A DNA stretch of 64,000 nt. Origin: Tubiluchus corallicola. Lineage: Eukaryota; Priapulida; Priapulimorpha; Priapulimorphida; Tubiluchidae. Below the pieces are notes generated by a model. That model was not told where the DNA came from and searched no databases. It saw only the letters and a program-made list of their open reading frames with translations. The stretch is from contig JAQGDQ010000367.1 of NCBI GenBank assembly GCA_030141605.1, positions 156,001 through 220,000 of the forward strand, given 5' to 3'. Numbering within the stretch: the stretch's first letter is position 1; every line of letters starts with the position of its first letter. Of the stretch, positions 1-14,125 are shown piece after piece. A program made the translations under genes and the position numbers.

Positions 1-476
1 AAACATTATTTTTCTACCAAAACTCTCGATAAATTTCGATAAATTAAACCGTTTGCTTGCAGGTGTAGTTACTCAACCGGATGTACTCAATTTTGCATTG
101 AGCAACACGAAAAATACAGTATGCATGTGTTCATTGATCCATTGTGATACCACGTGACTTGCCACTCGTCATCGTTACACGCAGTCCAACCAAGCCTGCG
201 CCTTACCACGCATTTACTTCGGTTGCTTCCACCGTTTTGTTGGTCGAAGATACAACCAAATTTTGTAATCCAACCAGTTTATATACGTCAAAAAACAATC
301 ATTGATACCTTCGTACTTGTATAATAACCCACACAGATAAAATTAACGTTAATACAGTTTTAGATCTTAGCACACAAGTGGAAATTATTCTTGGATGAAA
401 GCACCTAAAGACGTAGTCATGTGAAGGCGTTTCCATTCTTCGGGCAAATCTCTATTCATAGCGAGCAGCACTAAGT
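1..476 (+). promoter_or_regulatory. 5' flank and probable non-coding first exon of the NABP gene
   Basis: No coding frame is supported here. A strong splice donor (GTAAGT) lies at 477-482 and a good acceptor (pyrimidine tract plus CAG) ends at 953, 17 bases before the NABP start codon. The simplest reading is an untranslated first exon ending at 476. Its transcription start is not visible: I see no convincing TATA box. An alternative is that the acceptor at 953 is used for spliced-leader trans-splicing, which occurs in some invertebrate phyla; RNA data would be needed to tell. Confidence 0.4.
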
Positions 477-1717
<1,241 letters not shown>

Positions 1718-1785
1718 CATGTGCCATGACTGTCAATATCATGTGAGAAATTTGTGATAGATGTTTACTGTTTTGTGGTTATGGC

Positions 1786-2198
1786 CAGGGGCGTATTAAC
1801 CAAAAGGCTAATTAGGCTATAGCCTAGGGCGCCAAAGTTTGAGGTATCACATTTTAGAAAATGTTCTTGTTCTCCTCGGAAAATGTGTATACTTTCATAT
1901 TCGTGTAAAGGGCGCATTTTGTAATGCACCACAGGCAGTTACTGACCACAGCTTTTATATAAGTGCTACATAATGAACAGGTGCAAGGTATTACACAGCA
2001 AGCAGTTACGCATCCCACTTGAATATAAGCATTATGCAAATACATGTAATTAATAATAACTTTGTATAAACTAGCTTAATAATGTTTCTAATGCACCACA
2101 AGTAATTGTTTAAACTGCTCATTACATAAGCATTCACAATAGAGATGACAGGACAGAACTATCAGCCTAGGGCATTGTAAAGTCTTGATACGCCTCTG
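1786..2198. mobile_element. hAT-like MITE with perfect 8-bp target duplication
   Basis: The 413-bp element is bounded by inverted ends CAGGGGCGTATTAA and (from the other end) CAGAGGCGTATCAA. It is flanked by an exact 8-bp direct repeat, GTTATGGC, at 1778-1785 and 2199-2206. An 8-bp duplication and CAGRGG termini are the pattern of hAT transposons. There is no transposase frame, so it is non-autonomous. It lies 68 bp after the NABP stop codon and before the first AATAAA, so it should be part of the NABP 3'UTR. It contains AGGCTATAGCCTAGGGCG near one end and CAGCCTAGGGC near the other. Confidence 0.8.
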
Positions 2199-2407
2199 GT
2201 TATGGCTTCCAGTTTATCTAAAATTGAATCGTTGTGTGTCTGCAACTAATTGGTTGATTCACTTTGAAAGAAAAATAGTCTTTTACAAATTAAATAATTT
2301 GCAACCAAAATTAAACCTTCAGGAAAACCTTCGTCTTTTTTCAGAATTTGTATTAGCGCAGTTTTAGAGTCTGTTTTAAAGCCTGTCATTTGATTTTTAA
2401 AAGAGTA

Positions 2408-2413
2408 AATAAA
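2408..2413 (+). promoter_or_regulatory. candidate polyadenylation signal of NABP (AATAAA)
   Basis: This is the first canonical AATAAA after the stop codon and after the inserted MITE. A second AATAAA at 2463-2468 is an alternative. Either would give a 3'UTR of roughly 0.7-0.8 kb. Confidence 0.45.
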
Positions 2414-2468
2414 TTAACTTGTAACACTTCCAATTGTATTGCATACGACGACAAGACTGAGCAATAAA

Positions 2469-4740
2469 ACGAATTATGATTACATGATGCATAGATCTTG
2501 ATAATTTCGCGCGAAGTATAGTGGGAAACGTTTTACAGCCTTTTTACATAGATGGCGCCACCTTCCAGTTTTCTTGAATTGTGATAGTGTGTTAATGCCT
2601 CATGTTGTTAGAAAATTTTACCGGGAAACTGTACTTTTTCCTGCAGCTGTTGAAATTTCTTACACATTTCTTCAAATTCATGTCACCGAAACTTTTTCTG
2701 TGTTATCTCTTTTTAACTCTCTAGCTTTTCTAAAAAAATATTCCCTGGTTTTTATTTCTGTGACGATAGAGCGCTAGATGGCTATCGCTACTTACGCTAA
2801 GCTCACTGTTCATCGTCTTTTATTTACGCCAGATCTTTTATTTCGCTTTTATTTATTGGTAAAGTAGCCAGTTAAATATGCACTACTTTACAATTAACAT
2901 AATCACCTAAAAATGCATGTCACCCATGAATTTCATGACTATTATGCCAGATGTATTAGATTAGGCCTACTTACTATTTAAGCATGTAATGTCATTGCAA
3001 TATTACAATGTTTACTATTTCAATAAGTTCAGTGAAAGTGCGCGCAGGACGTCGCAAGTGAAAAAACTATTCCAACGCGATCAATTTTGTTAGGGTAAAC
3101 GGTCAACAGCAGCTACGAATTCTTGATCTGGTTTTGTGGCTTAACTGGTCTCTTCACACGGCACATCAACAGCATTACTAGCAATTGACTGTTCCCCTAC
3201 ATTGCCATAACCAAACAGCGGCAGTATACTCCCCCAAAGCTGACCCAAAATGCTCTGAAATAAACCATCCAAGGTACTCGATGGGATTGTACATAAAACT
3301 AAGGTATTAGCCATGCACATCTAGTTGCAAAACTAGTGGTACTTTTCATTGAATGACTGAATTGATGTCGAGCACACTAACACGTTGCGCTTCCCGGGGC
3401 AGAAACGACTGATTATTTATTCATTATAAATAATCATGGGCGGAGCAATAAGCGATTAAAAGCGACCAAGATTTCTGTTTTTACTTTAAAATTGATATAC
3501 AAATACACGTAATCACCAAGAAAAGCAACACAACGATATCTTTTTTTTTACAAAAGTCAATTTTGTCAGACGCAAGACTTTTTGGCCAGGTTACTTTGTC
3601 GGCAATACAGTGGCACAAAAAGTGATACGCGATCTAAAAGTTATGAATAACAAGGGGACACTTGTAGAGGACGTCCTGTACGTTTTACTACATATGCAGA
3701 TCAGCCAGTAAATTTCAAATAACTATACTGTCTTGACTTTCAGAGAATCGAAACTCGAATGTCCCATCATTTGTATAATGAGCAACGCATGCGCAAAACA
3801 GCAGCATGTTTTCCAATTTGACAAGAAAGTATTAGAACTATTCGTCCCATTAATTTTCCCGCATATTAAGCGATCGATGTTTTATACAATTATTACGCAC
3901 GGGGCGTATTTATTCTACGAGTGTCTGCAAGTTAGATGATGATAAGGCGAAACTTGGGCGAAGATTTCTGCTCTTAATTTAGTGATCCAGATGAATGCTG
4001 GGTAGCGATCATTTGTCCAGCAAAGAAAGTGATTTCTTAATAAAAGCAGGCCTTTACTGATCGTGCATCAAGGGCGCCACCCTGCCGTTGTCATCTCATT
4101 TGCGTGTTATCCAATATTAGTTTTTTGCGTGGTTTTGCGCAAATTCAATATTACAATGATTGTTGCAGTAGATTCTATTATAAATGGACCGTGCTACCCA
4201 TCACACACGTAGAAGATAAATAGCGCTGCCATAGCTAGATAAGATAAGATAATATACATTATGTTTGTCATGTACGTAGTATAAGCAAACAATACATAAG
4301 AACAAAGACAGAAGAAGAGTAGGCTTGTAAGTGATGCAGTTCCAAGCGTACTAGACGAAGCTGAAGTAACACACAGTGCACATTATATAAATTAGGATTT
4401 AACAGCTAACAATGTTGAGTCGTATGTCCGATGGCTTCTTCCATGCAAGTGTAAGAATAAGCCGCTTTGTGCGCTGGCGAAGCCACACGAAAGTAACAAT
4501 CGGAGCCTAGAATTCATTTATATTAGCTGCTCTCTGAGCCGTTTTGTGTCACGGCCAATAAATTTGGCTTCATGAGTCTGTGTAAACCTAAGAAAGCCAA
4601 TACAGCCAATGACAGTTGCGTTATTATTATTCAACCTATAAGATGTTTGTCTCGTCTTTATGTAACCATATTATGTGGAGTTCGTCCCTTTCTCTCATCT
4701 TAATTCGATTTTAGACAAGTATATCTTCCGATTTTCCCTT
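2469..4740. other. intergenic DNA, no gene seen
   Basis: The stretch is AT-rich with frequent stops in all frames. The only notable item is a CTCF-like core, ATAGATGGCGCCAC, at 2548-2561. Short open frames at 2574-2777 and 3733-3939 have no recognisable family and no splice support. Confidence 0.5.
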
Positions 4741-4744
4741 AATT

Positions 4745-4992
4745 AACAACAATAATAATAATAATATCTTTATTTAAAATCGGCATGTGAAAAACAATTA
4801 ACGTAAGCTCACAAGTTTTCCCGAATATAACAACTGTAAGTACATAACAGAGATTATTGTTACCCTACTTTTACCCTAAATGCCACGCGCTAGGCAGCAG
4901 TTGCCATTTTTAAAGTATTTGGTATGACCTGGCCATGGTTTCGAACTCAGAGCTCCCAGACAGAAAGCAGACGGCTATAGCGTCTGGTAGTG
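4745..4992 (-). mobile_element. tRNA-derived SINE (minus strand)
   Basis: Read on the minus strand, the element starts with a tRNA-like head with a B-box-like GAGTTCGAAACC near 4930-4941. It continues into CCAGGTCATACCAAATACTT and a TTTAAAAATGGCAACTGCTGCC body and ends in an (ATT)n tail, seen as (AAT)n at 4749-4767. The same body word order (GAGTCATAC..AAGACTT..AAAAATAGCACC) follows the tRNA head of the element at 50464-50716, so the two belong to one family. The A-box is degraded and I cannot define target duplications. Confidence 0.6.
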
Positions 4993-6713
4993 AATTTACG
5001 TGCTCCTCTCAACTGTGGAAAAATACACAAAAATTTCTTTCATATTGACTCTTCTTTGCTGCTTATGTGTATGCTGTTGGTATGTAGTTTACTATGTATT
5101 GTTTAGTAACAGTATATTTTATTGGCGAAATTGTAACTGTTTTGTAAACTAGTGTGCATGTATTCGAAGGCACTAATAAAATACGAAATATGGAAAATGC
5201 CCACACGTTACAAAAAATCGCAATAGATAGGCCCATGGATTATAGGTTTCACAGAACAAGTTATTGTTTCTCACTCTCGGGTACTGATTTTGTAAGCTTC
5301 ACTTTAAAATTTTACGCTTTAAAAAGTTAATTTGCCATTCGCGTTCTTGGCTATAACACTGAATTTATTTCGCATGTTTTGAAATTCAGCATCGAAAATG
5401 TCGCGAAAGGTAATCTTAATATAATCTTAACTTATAAATTTTCTTATGCCTTTCAGTCAAAGATTTAAATTTTTTTGTTTTAACTCCTAAATGTAAAAAG
5501 ATTTGTAATTTTAGATTTAAAGAGTTTTGTTACGTTTACTAAAAACTCTTGTAATCCGAAGGTTAAATTACATTACATTAATTAAGATACACCGAGGCTA
5601 AAATTACCAACAAATTACGTTACATTAAAACAACTTTACATAACATTAATTAAAATAGACTAAATTTTAAATTACATTACACTTAAATACGTTTGCAGGC
5701 TTTTTTGTGTATCTCTACTGAGAGCTAATTAGATTTGATAATCACTTAGAACATTTATTTTCAACTACATGTATAAGACATTTTACTAATGCATGGGCAC
5801 AACAGAAATATGCAATTTCGCTTTTTCATGAGACTGCTTATATGAATTGCGTTATATATGTGATAAACATAATAATTTGACTTAATCACAAACGCAAGTT
5901 TTAAGAGCATCACAATATTCACATTTAATAGTAGCACCATTGACAAGCAATCGTTATTTTAAATAGGCATACAATTTATGATGACAATAGTGAAAGTACA
6001 GATGTATTTGACTTGCTAAACACCTGCGCTGCGTGCAGACAGGTGCAATGAATCCGCGTATTTCCTCTACAAATCTTCGTATTTAACGTATTTAACCATG
6101 GTAACAGATTTGATCGGGCAGATTTTAAGAGACAGGGCGCTGAAGCCTCCCGGCAGCGCAGGCAACAGCTTCCCAATGTGGCTTTGCAGTCTGATCACGC
6201 TCCATTGGTCTGTCACAGCGCAGCAAGACGTCCTTAGCAACAAAATCGGCGAAAATGTGAGAAAGAAGTCGAAATTAACATTTTCGGTTCTGTGTGGCGA
6301 GAAGAGTTATGGAATACAGAATGCCGTGTTTAGTGAGAATTCGCAGTTAAAATGAGTGTACAGTCGATTGCTGAAAAAGTTTACTCGAGCAGTCTTGACG
6401 GAAAAGTAAGATCGTTAACCAGATGTAAGAGTTCGATATGAATTTTTCAGCTGGACGGAAAGGATTTGTGAACAAAAGTCAAGTTCGTATGGTGGTTCAG
6501 TTACTAGAAGCCTCGATAAATAGCTTTTCTTGAAAAAAGTCACTTCGCGTTTAATTTTTTCCATTTTTTCAAAACTCGTCACCTTTTTGATACTTGACGC
6601 CAATACATGGGTGCCAGATCTGCAAAATTCACAATTCCAGAATGTTGTCTTGCAAATGGTCAACTTTACATGTTGACTGTTGATCTTTATGTATACAGCT
6701 AAATACTGTGAAA
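4993..6713. other. intergenic DNA and 5' flank of GRIN3
   Basis: No gene is supported here. Positions 5560-5690 are a degenerate array of TTACATTA-like words. The open frame on both strands at 6098-6355 and 5976-6176 matches nothing I recognise. No TATA box or clear promoter was seen before the GRIN3 start. Confidence 0.45.
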
Positions 6714-7112
6714 ATGGTCAAACTAAACTTCTGCATAAAAACCACCTTTTCGCGTGGCTGCGTCATCTTGGTTTTTTTGCTCTTCACTTGGAGTGTAGAC
6801 ACAACACAACAGGAAAGTACAAGGTTTTTTCGAATAGGAATTTTAACTTCTGCTGATACGGCATCGCAGATGAACTTTAAAGCTCTTTCGTCCTCTGTGA
6901 AGAGATTGGGCAATCGTGGCCTGTCATTCGAAACTACATTTCTCAATATTAGTGATAATTTAGTTGAAAACATCGAAGCTACTTGCGCTTGGATAGCTAA
7001 TAGTAATATCATAGGGATAATATCAGAGACAAGTGCTTTTTGGGTACAAATGATTGTGGAGCATTACGGTATACCACTTATTGGCTTTGGCGCTCAGAAC
7101 TCAGCTTACCAG
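6714..7112 (+). CDS. GRIN3: GluN3-type NMDA receptor subunit, exon 1 (signal peptide and first part of ATD)
   Basis: This exon encodes residues 1-133 of a predicted 1110-residue subunit; human GRIN3A is of similar length. GluN3 subunits bind glycine and form excitatory glycine receptors or modify NMDA receptor calcium permeability. The ATG at 6714 is followed by a basic stretch and a hydrophobic run (CVILVFLLFTWSV, about residues 16-28), a typical signal peptide. Residues 37-133 begin the extracellular amino-terminal domain: FRIGILTSAD, then a segment with IIGIISETSAFW and YGIPLIGFGA, which is the periplasmic-binding-protein fold pattern of ionotropic receptors. The exon ends with CAG|GTATGC, phase 0. 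Joined to the next exon it reads SAYQ-GSYILRMERP, which aligns without a gap to the corresponding GluN1 stretch, so no exon seems to be missing in the 32.9-kb intron. Confidence 0.85.
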
Positions 7113-9645
7113 GTATGCAAGTCATATATTTACTTATGTATATGTGTATAGGAAATGTGTCTTCTGGTGAACTTTTTTATGTAACACACATTTAAATAGC
7201 ATTTTTACGTGCAGAGTAGAGTTGTACTGGTTTCAGAGTCTGCACAAATTATAATAATTATCGAAAACCGGTAACTATGAACTTAGCTAATAGAAGCCGT
7301 GTGGTTATTCGTTTGATCTCACTTCGGTCCATTGAGCTTGATATTTAACAATGAAAATACATAATGAGACAAGAAGCAATGTGTACAGCCCATACTTTTT
7401 TGAATTTTCCGCGCTAAAAGTGCCTGTGTTTCTGGTACTTATCACCAAGTACGGAAGTTTATTAAAATGCAGTTTTACTCATAAAGACTGTTGTATGGTA
7501 GAAAGAAATTCATCTTTAGATACAGAAACTAAATATCCTTTATTGCGTACTGGAAGAAATCATACCGTAAGCTAAACTAAACATATCTTTTTCTTGAAAT
7601 TGACCTAGTTAGAGGCCTTCACTGCATTGAAGCTAATATGGATTTGAATTTCTCGACAAAGGCTGAATTTTGGAAGAACGGACCGAAAAAAACAGCAAGT
7701 CCTAGCAAGAAACATTACGTGTGGCCAAAATAGGCTAACCATTTTCTTTATTACAATTTAGTCATTAAAACTGCTGTCTGTTTCAGATAAACAGGCTGTT
7801 TAGCAGTGACCGTCGTTGTGGTTGTCCAGTGCTCATTACACCTCAGTATTTCGTTATTCGAACCATTAAACATTAATATGCGCAGCGGTATCCACTCACA
7901 TACTATAGTTTGCACGCTCTGTGATAAATCTATATGATATTGGGTAGTGAGAATGCGCTGCAGTCCGTGTATAATATGCAATATAATGTAATATTTAGCG
8001 CAATAAATAGATCATTTGTCGGAGAAACAAAACTGCTAAAATGCAAAACGTGTACGCGCAGTGCCTCTATTCCCAAAAGTCAGAGTCGACCATTAGCTAG
8101 ATATTTAGCAAAGTCAGCCATATGCCGCTACAAATTGTGTATAGCCACACGATTATGCCATTGTGCATAGTCATGAATATTAGCACAAAAGCAGCAGTAA
8201 TTATTAAATCTCAGCCTTTGGATAATGACAGTTAGTGTTCAGTGTGAGCTTGTTTCACAATCAACGTTGACCTGTGATGACGGAGAACCAAAATCTGCTG
8301 ATTTAAAATGTTTTTGGGTTCAGGGCCTCGTAGCAAATGTAATTATATAGCAGCTACGCACCATTTTATTGCTTATGTCTTGCTTAGTATATCGTGTTTA
8401 AAAGTAGATTTTACAAGTTAGTCTAAACGACCATTTTTATTGAAACTTTGTAGAAAAGAGTTATAGTACTATGCATAAATAGTGCGTGATAAACATGATC
8501 CAATTGTTTTGTCACAACGAACATTCACCCCTCCCCCAATTGGGGCCCTTGATACGAATATATGAATATCTTCTGACGCTGAAAAATTTTAAATTTTAAC
8601 AGTAAAGATTTCTTTTAGTTTACCCACATTCTGTCCCACATGGGGCCGATGTTGTTGTTGTGTAGCAGAGATAATTTTTGTGGTGGTGATCTACCATGTG
8701 ATCATAATTATGGAAAGGTGCATCAAAATATGATGCTAATGAAATGTATGGAAATCGACTTCACGATGAAGCTAAAGTGCTACAAAACACCCGAAACTTT
8801 GAGCAGACGGGAGCAGTTGTGGAATAACCACAGCAGCGCGCAACTGCTACAAGATAAATGTGAAATGCCCAAGGAAAAAGGAGAAACAAATAGGCCATAT
8901 TTAGAAGAAAGGCTGAAATAAGACCGAGGAAGAGAGACAGCTGAGAAATACGGCAGCAAAGACGAATATTAACGCTGTAACGCAGTGTCTAACAACACTA
9001 CTTTGTTAAACAAAATTATAACTTAATAACATTAAGTCGTCTACTTAATTATGATATTTTGCCAATTTTGTGAATCTGTCTGAATGAAAACGTAGGACAC
9101 TTTCCGCTTTGATATAAAATATGAATCAGTCCCCTGTGCAATTTCCCCTTACTACTTCAGTGATCTGATTGTATTTGGCTTTGTATTTTAATGGCTTAAC
9201 AAAGTTTTGTGCCGTGCAATATTTTCTGCTCTGACAGTGTATTCTCTTCGCGATTACAGCCGCTCGTGGCATGCAAACTGCTTCTCAATGAAGTTTCAGA
9301 CAACAAGAATGAAGCCATACCAGACACAATCAGACATGAAGCCATATTATACACAGTCAAACATATCGAGCTGCCTACGTCGTTTTTTACAGATAGGAAA
9401 GGCTTCTCTTAAGAAGCTCGTTTAAGAAAGCTCTCGAATTGACCTCCAATTGACATTTCGCAAGTATCTTGGCCTGTTCTATTAAGATTTTCGTTAGCAC
9501 GATAATATTATGCGCATTAATTGAGCTGGTGTTAATTTAATGCTTTATAATACCCGATTAGCCATAAAATTAAATATTGCTAAGCTGTACTTCGTTTAGA
9601 AAAAAGGGATGCTTAGTAAATCAAGTATTATATAAACAGTAAATT

Positions 9646-9878
<233 letters not shown>

Positions 9879-9970
9879 ACATATGCATACATTTTGTATA
9901 ATTTCTGTACATACGTACATATTAATAATAATAATATATATATATATATACAAATTATTATAAATATGTA

Positions 9971-10013
9971 TGTACAATACTGTGCATCAGTCTCATACAT
10001 AGGATATTTTTAA

Positions 10014-10056
<43 letters not shown>

Positions 10057-10076
10057 CTGATGCACAGTACTGTACA
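9971..10076. repeat. inverted repeat with 22-bp arms around an (AT)n loop
   Basis: The arm at 9971-9992 (TGTACAATACTGTGCATCAG plus TC) is complementary to 10055-10076 with one mismatch. The 62-bp loop ends in (AT)n. It could extrude as a cruciform and may be a small foldback element. Confidence 0.75.
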
Positions 10077-10680
10077 GAAGCATATTCTCTCAAAACCACT
10101 TTTTGTTACTTTTGCCACAGCTAGTTTCAAATATTTATTATAATCATCAGGTGGATTAATGAGATTCTGAGCAAGCTTATTTCCAGCCATGTACAAAAGG
10201 TATTAGATCTATAAATAGGGGTGGCTGACTTAGTTGACCGTATGGTCTTTTGCCACTCTTTCTGCATACAATCAAGCTTTCTTTTTAACACCAAGTTAGG
10301 CTACTAACAAGTACTTATTAGTTTGTAAATTGTCAAAATTATTATAATATCTATCATGCATTGTAAAAATTAAAGGAGATAAATAAACAATCTTAATATT
10401 ATTTATGCATGATCTCCATGATTACGATGAATACAATTAAAATGTCTTCACATAGCATTTATTTTATTTGGCACAAACCAGTAGATCTAACCAGTTAGTA
10501 CAGTAATCTACTGGCCTGCAGCCAATTAAAATAAATGCTGAGTAAACACATACACGTAAAAAGTATTTTTAAGCATATGTGTGAACTTTATGCGCAATAT
10601 TACGTAAAGTCTTTAACTCACTGAAACAAATAAACTGGTTTGCTTATTTACTTGCTTGATTAGTTACTTGCTTGTTTGCG

Positions 10681-10718
10681 TGCGTCTTACTTATTTACTT
10701 ACTTTTTTCTTACTTACG

Positions 10719-10750
<32 letters not shown>

Positions 10751-10751
10751 G

Positions 10752-10834
<83 letters not shown>

Positions 10835-10905
10835 GACTGACTGACTGACTGACTGACTGACTGACTTACTTACTTACTTACTTACTTGTTTGCTTGCTTT
10901 CTTAC
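10681..10905. repeat. (TTAC)n array with internal (TGAC)n block
   Basis: The tetranucleotide TTAC/ACTT array is interrupted near 10834-10865 by GACT repeats. The 'LLTYLLTY' frame across it is an artefact. Confidence 0.95.
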
Positions 10906-12785
10906 CCATAAATTCAGAACAAATGGAGCCCAAGATGTGCTCTGCCAATTGGTAATTACGTTTGTGTGAGGTAGGTCCGAACAATAATCGGTGAATGCGT
11001 TTCTTCGAGGTGTGTTGCAATTTTGTGATAAAAAGTAAAATTTTAACTGTCTTAAACGTGCACAGACTTCTCGAGAATGCCATCAAATACAGGAAACATA
11101 GCATTGGCTATTGAGAAGCAGGAGAGGCTACCCGTACTTTGGGGTGGCTGAATAATTAAATCTGATGAGATTCTTCCTATAGGCGAGTTTTTTTTCACTG
11201 TAACAAATAGCTCATCTGCGTTTCATACCTCATGGCTGACGATTTCAGAACAAAACGAATGTTTAATGCATTTGATTTGAGATTGGTGAAGGAACTGAAG
11301 ACTATTTGTAAAGAATCTAACAAAAAATTAGAAGTGGTTACAATCTATGTAGGCAAAATAGTTGAACTTTGTAGATCTCAGTGAGCACTTCATTACAACG
11401 TGTCTTTCTTTCTTATATCTTTTTGAGTTAAATCCCAAGGAAGTGACATTCGAATGATGATAAGAATGACTGACACAAACACTATACATCAGCTTTCAAA
11501 CTGATAATAATTGATGATCAGACTCTAATCCAATGTGACTTATCAAGACGGGCGGAATCTCTGAAATTCTATAGTAAATTGAGCTATCGCTAATATCAAC
11601 CAACAATGTTCACTTCAGCAAACTCCAGAATAGTTCTCGCAGGTAGAAAGACAGACCGTTGTTGAGACTTGACTCAAATTTTGGACTTTATTAAATTGAA
11701 TATGACTTTGCAAAAGTTCAACTTCAACAGCTTTTGAACTTTCCCTACTCGGGTAAATTTGCTTTAAAAAAGTTCCAATTGAGTAAGCAAATTTTTCCAT
11801 ATGCATTTTAAACAAGTATAATTTGAAGCATGTCTAACTGAAGAATTGATACATTCCTACCAACATCAAATTCGAATAGTTTGCAAGAAAAATTGTGCTC
11901 TCTAGAATATTGTGTTGTATAAAAATATTAAAGTTAAACACGAGGCCAGACAAAGCCTGTGCCGTGTTTGAGAATTATAGTTTTTAAAATGTTCATTACG
12001 TTTTTCTTGATAAAGCCGACAAACGTCGCGCATTAATTATGATTAAACATTGAATTATTCATCATAGTTTCTCATGAAGTTCCGACGAAATTTCGGATGA
12101 TAATTCCTAATTAAAAATATCCCGTCTCATGATTTTTGTATTTATTGTTCGCCGCATTTGTGCCGTCTCACGATATTTCTGGCTTTATGTTACGTGATTT
12201 CAATAATAGGGCAGAAATACAGCTCAGTCGATGAAGTTATGCAAGACTGATAAGAAGGCGGGATTTATAAAGAGGTCATTTCCTAGATAATTGCAACTTA
12301 TTTGGATTAAAAAAACAACGTCCGCCTACAGAGCCGTCCATCCAAATATTGATCAAGTCTGACAACGCTTAGTTTCCAGTCGAATCCCAGGCTCAACCTT
12401 TAATTTCATAGTACTTGTTTAGGTTTTAAGATGCGGGTGACATAAGCTTTAATGACGTTTAAAATACAAACAAACTTTCGAAAATAAAACGAAAACTGAA
12501 ATTCGTGTTTCTTTCTGCGTGATTAAGCTGATGACTCACTTTTTCGCTTCTACTAATAAAATAATAAATATGTTTTTATAGCTGTGTTCGCTATGCATAG
12601 TATCACCTGAACTCATAGAATGCAATAATTGGGTTTAAATTTTCATTGTCTGTAAAATTTTCAGTGAATATTGTAACATACTTTTTAAACTCTCTGCGCT
12701 ACTCCATTAACAAACAGTATTAATATCATATAGAATTAATTAGTATCATGTAAACAGTAAAACCAACTAAATAAATAAGTACGTG

Positions 12786-13024
<239 letters not shown>

Positions 13025-14051
13025 CACAATAATTATTGAATGAGAGATAACTGACACTCGTATATCCACAACAGTCATAAAAGTAGAAGAATCTTTTCGT
13101 ATGTTAAAATCATCAAGATTTCCCCATGCCTCCTACAGAGCTTGTTTTGGTTCGTAACCCATTTCTCGTTAGATGAAACTCGGTCTTTTAGTACTGCGTT
13201 CACCCATAAAACAACTGTTTATTACCAACGCACCACATGAATTGGTTGCTTATGTCTTCTCCGCGTAATCCTAAAGCAAAAACTATTAATCTTACTCCTC
13301 TTTAGGTCTCTCTGACAGTGCAAATTTCCCAAGCGCAGTAAAAATTGGCGACTGCAGCCGACAGGAGATGAATTTTGCTATAAATCAATTGAAAGACTGA
13401 GATGATTTGTATTTTCTTCCTCTTATCACAAAATAAAGAGACGTACCAGATCTGTGAAAAGTAGTGAACATATCGAGTGTATAATGTGGATATTTTCTGC
13501 AGGCCCTGAATGTTACTGATTGCAATCAATCAATCAACGAATTTATTTAACTATTTAATACTTTACAATTGAAAATATAACATCAATCAAATGTAAAATC
13601 AATATAAAATCATCAAGCATTACGAATGTTCGTATAATTCTTCTGCATACTGGAATTTGAATGTAAAGAGGAGAATGGCTTTCTCCTTACATCTTTCAGT
13701 CTCCTACCATCTAACTACTTAAAGTATGACACATACTTGAATCTTTATCAAAATAATATTATCTATAGTCTGCAATATAGACTATGAAAATATTCTGCAC
13801 ACAAAGAAAGAAAACAATGATATTATAAAAATACGATAGTTTAGCACCTTTAACCACATATTGGTAATCATTTACTCATCCGGGATTTAAAATGGGACAA
13901 GCTTTGACACTCTTTGACAATGAACTACACACCACTCTACATGCAAAATCATTGTCCAAAACGTTTGAATAAAAATGATATAAATTCAGCAATTTCGTTT
14001 ACAGAAAAATACAAACAATAAGTTAACTGCTATGCAAGAAGAGGAGCAGAG

Positions 14052-14125
14052 TGATCACACCGGTGCTTAGCGACCATAGTTAAGCAACGATGATCTGGTT
14101 AGTCAGTGGTTAGGTGGTCGTCAAG
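14052..14125 (+). mobile_element. 5S rRNA-derived SINE (SINE3-type) head or 5S pseudogene
   Basis: The segment reads CACCGGTGCTTAGCGACCAT, then AGTTAAGCAACGATGATCTG and GTTAGTCAGTGGTTAGGTGG. This parallels the internal promoter of 5S rRNA (box A AGCTAAGCAGGGT, then CTGGTTAGTACTTGGATGGG). The first third of a real 5S gene is not recognisable and the box C part is eroded, so it is not a functional 5S gene. Fusion to unrelated sequence downstream fits a 5S-derived SINE. The 3' boundary is not defined and could extend to about 14350. Confidence 0.55.

Noticed and set aside
6708-6713. GRIN3 start six bases earlier
   Set aside because: The codon there is GTG; the first ATG is at 6714.
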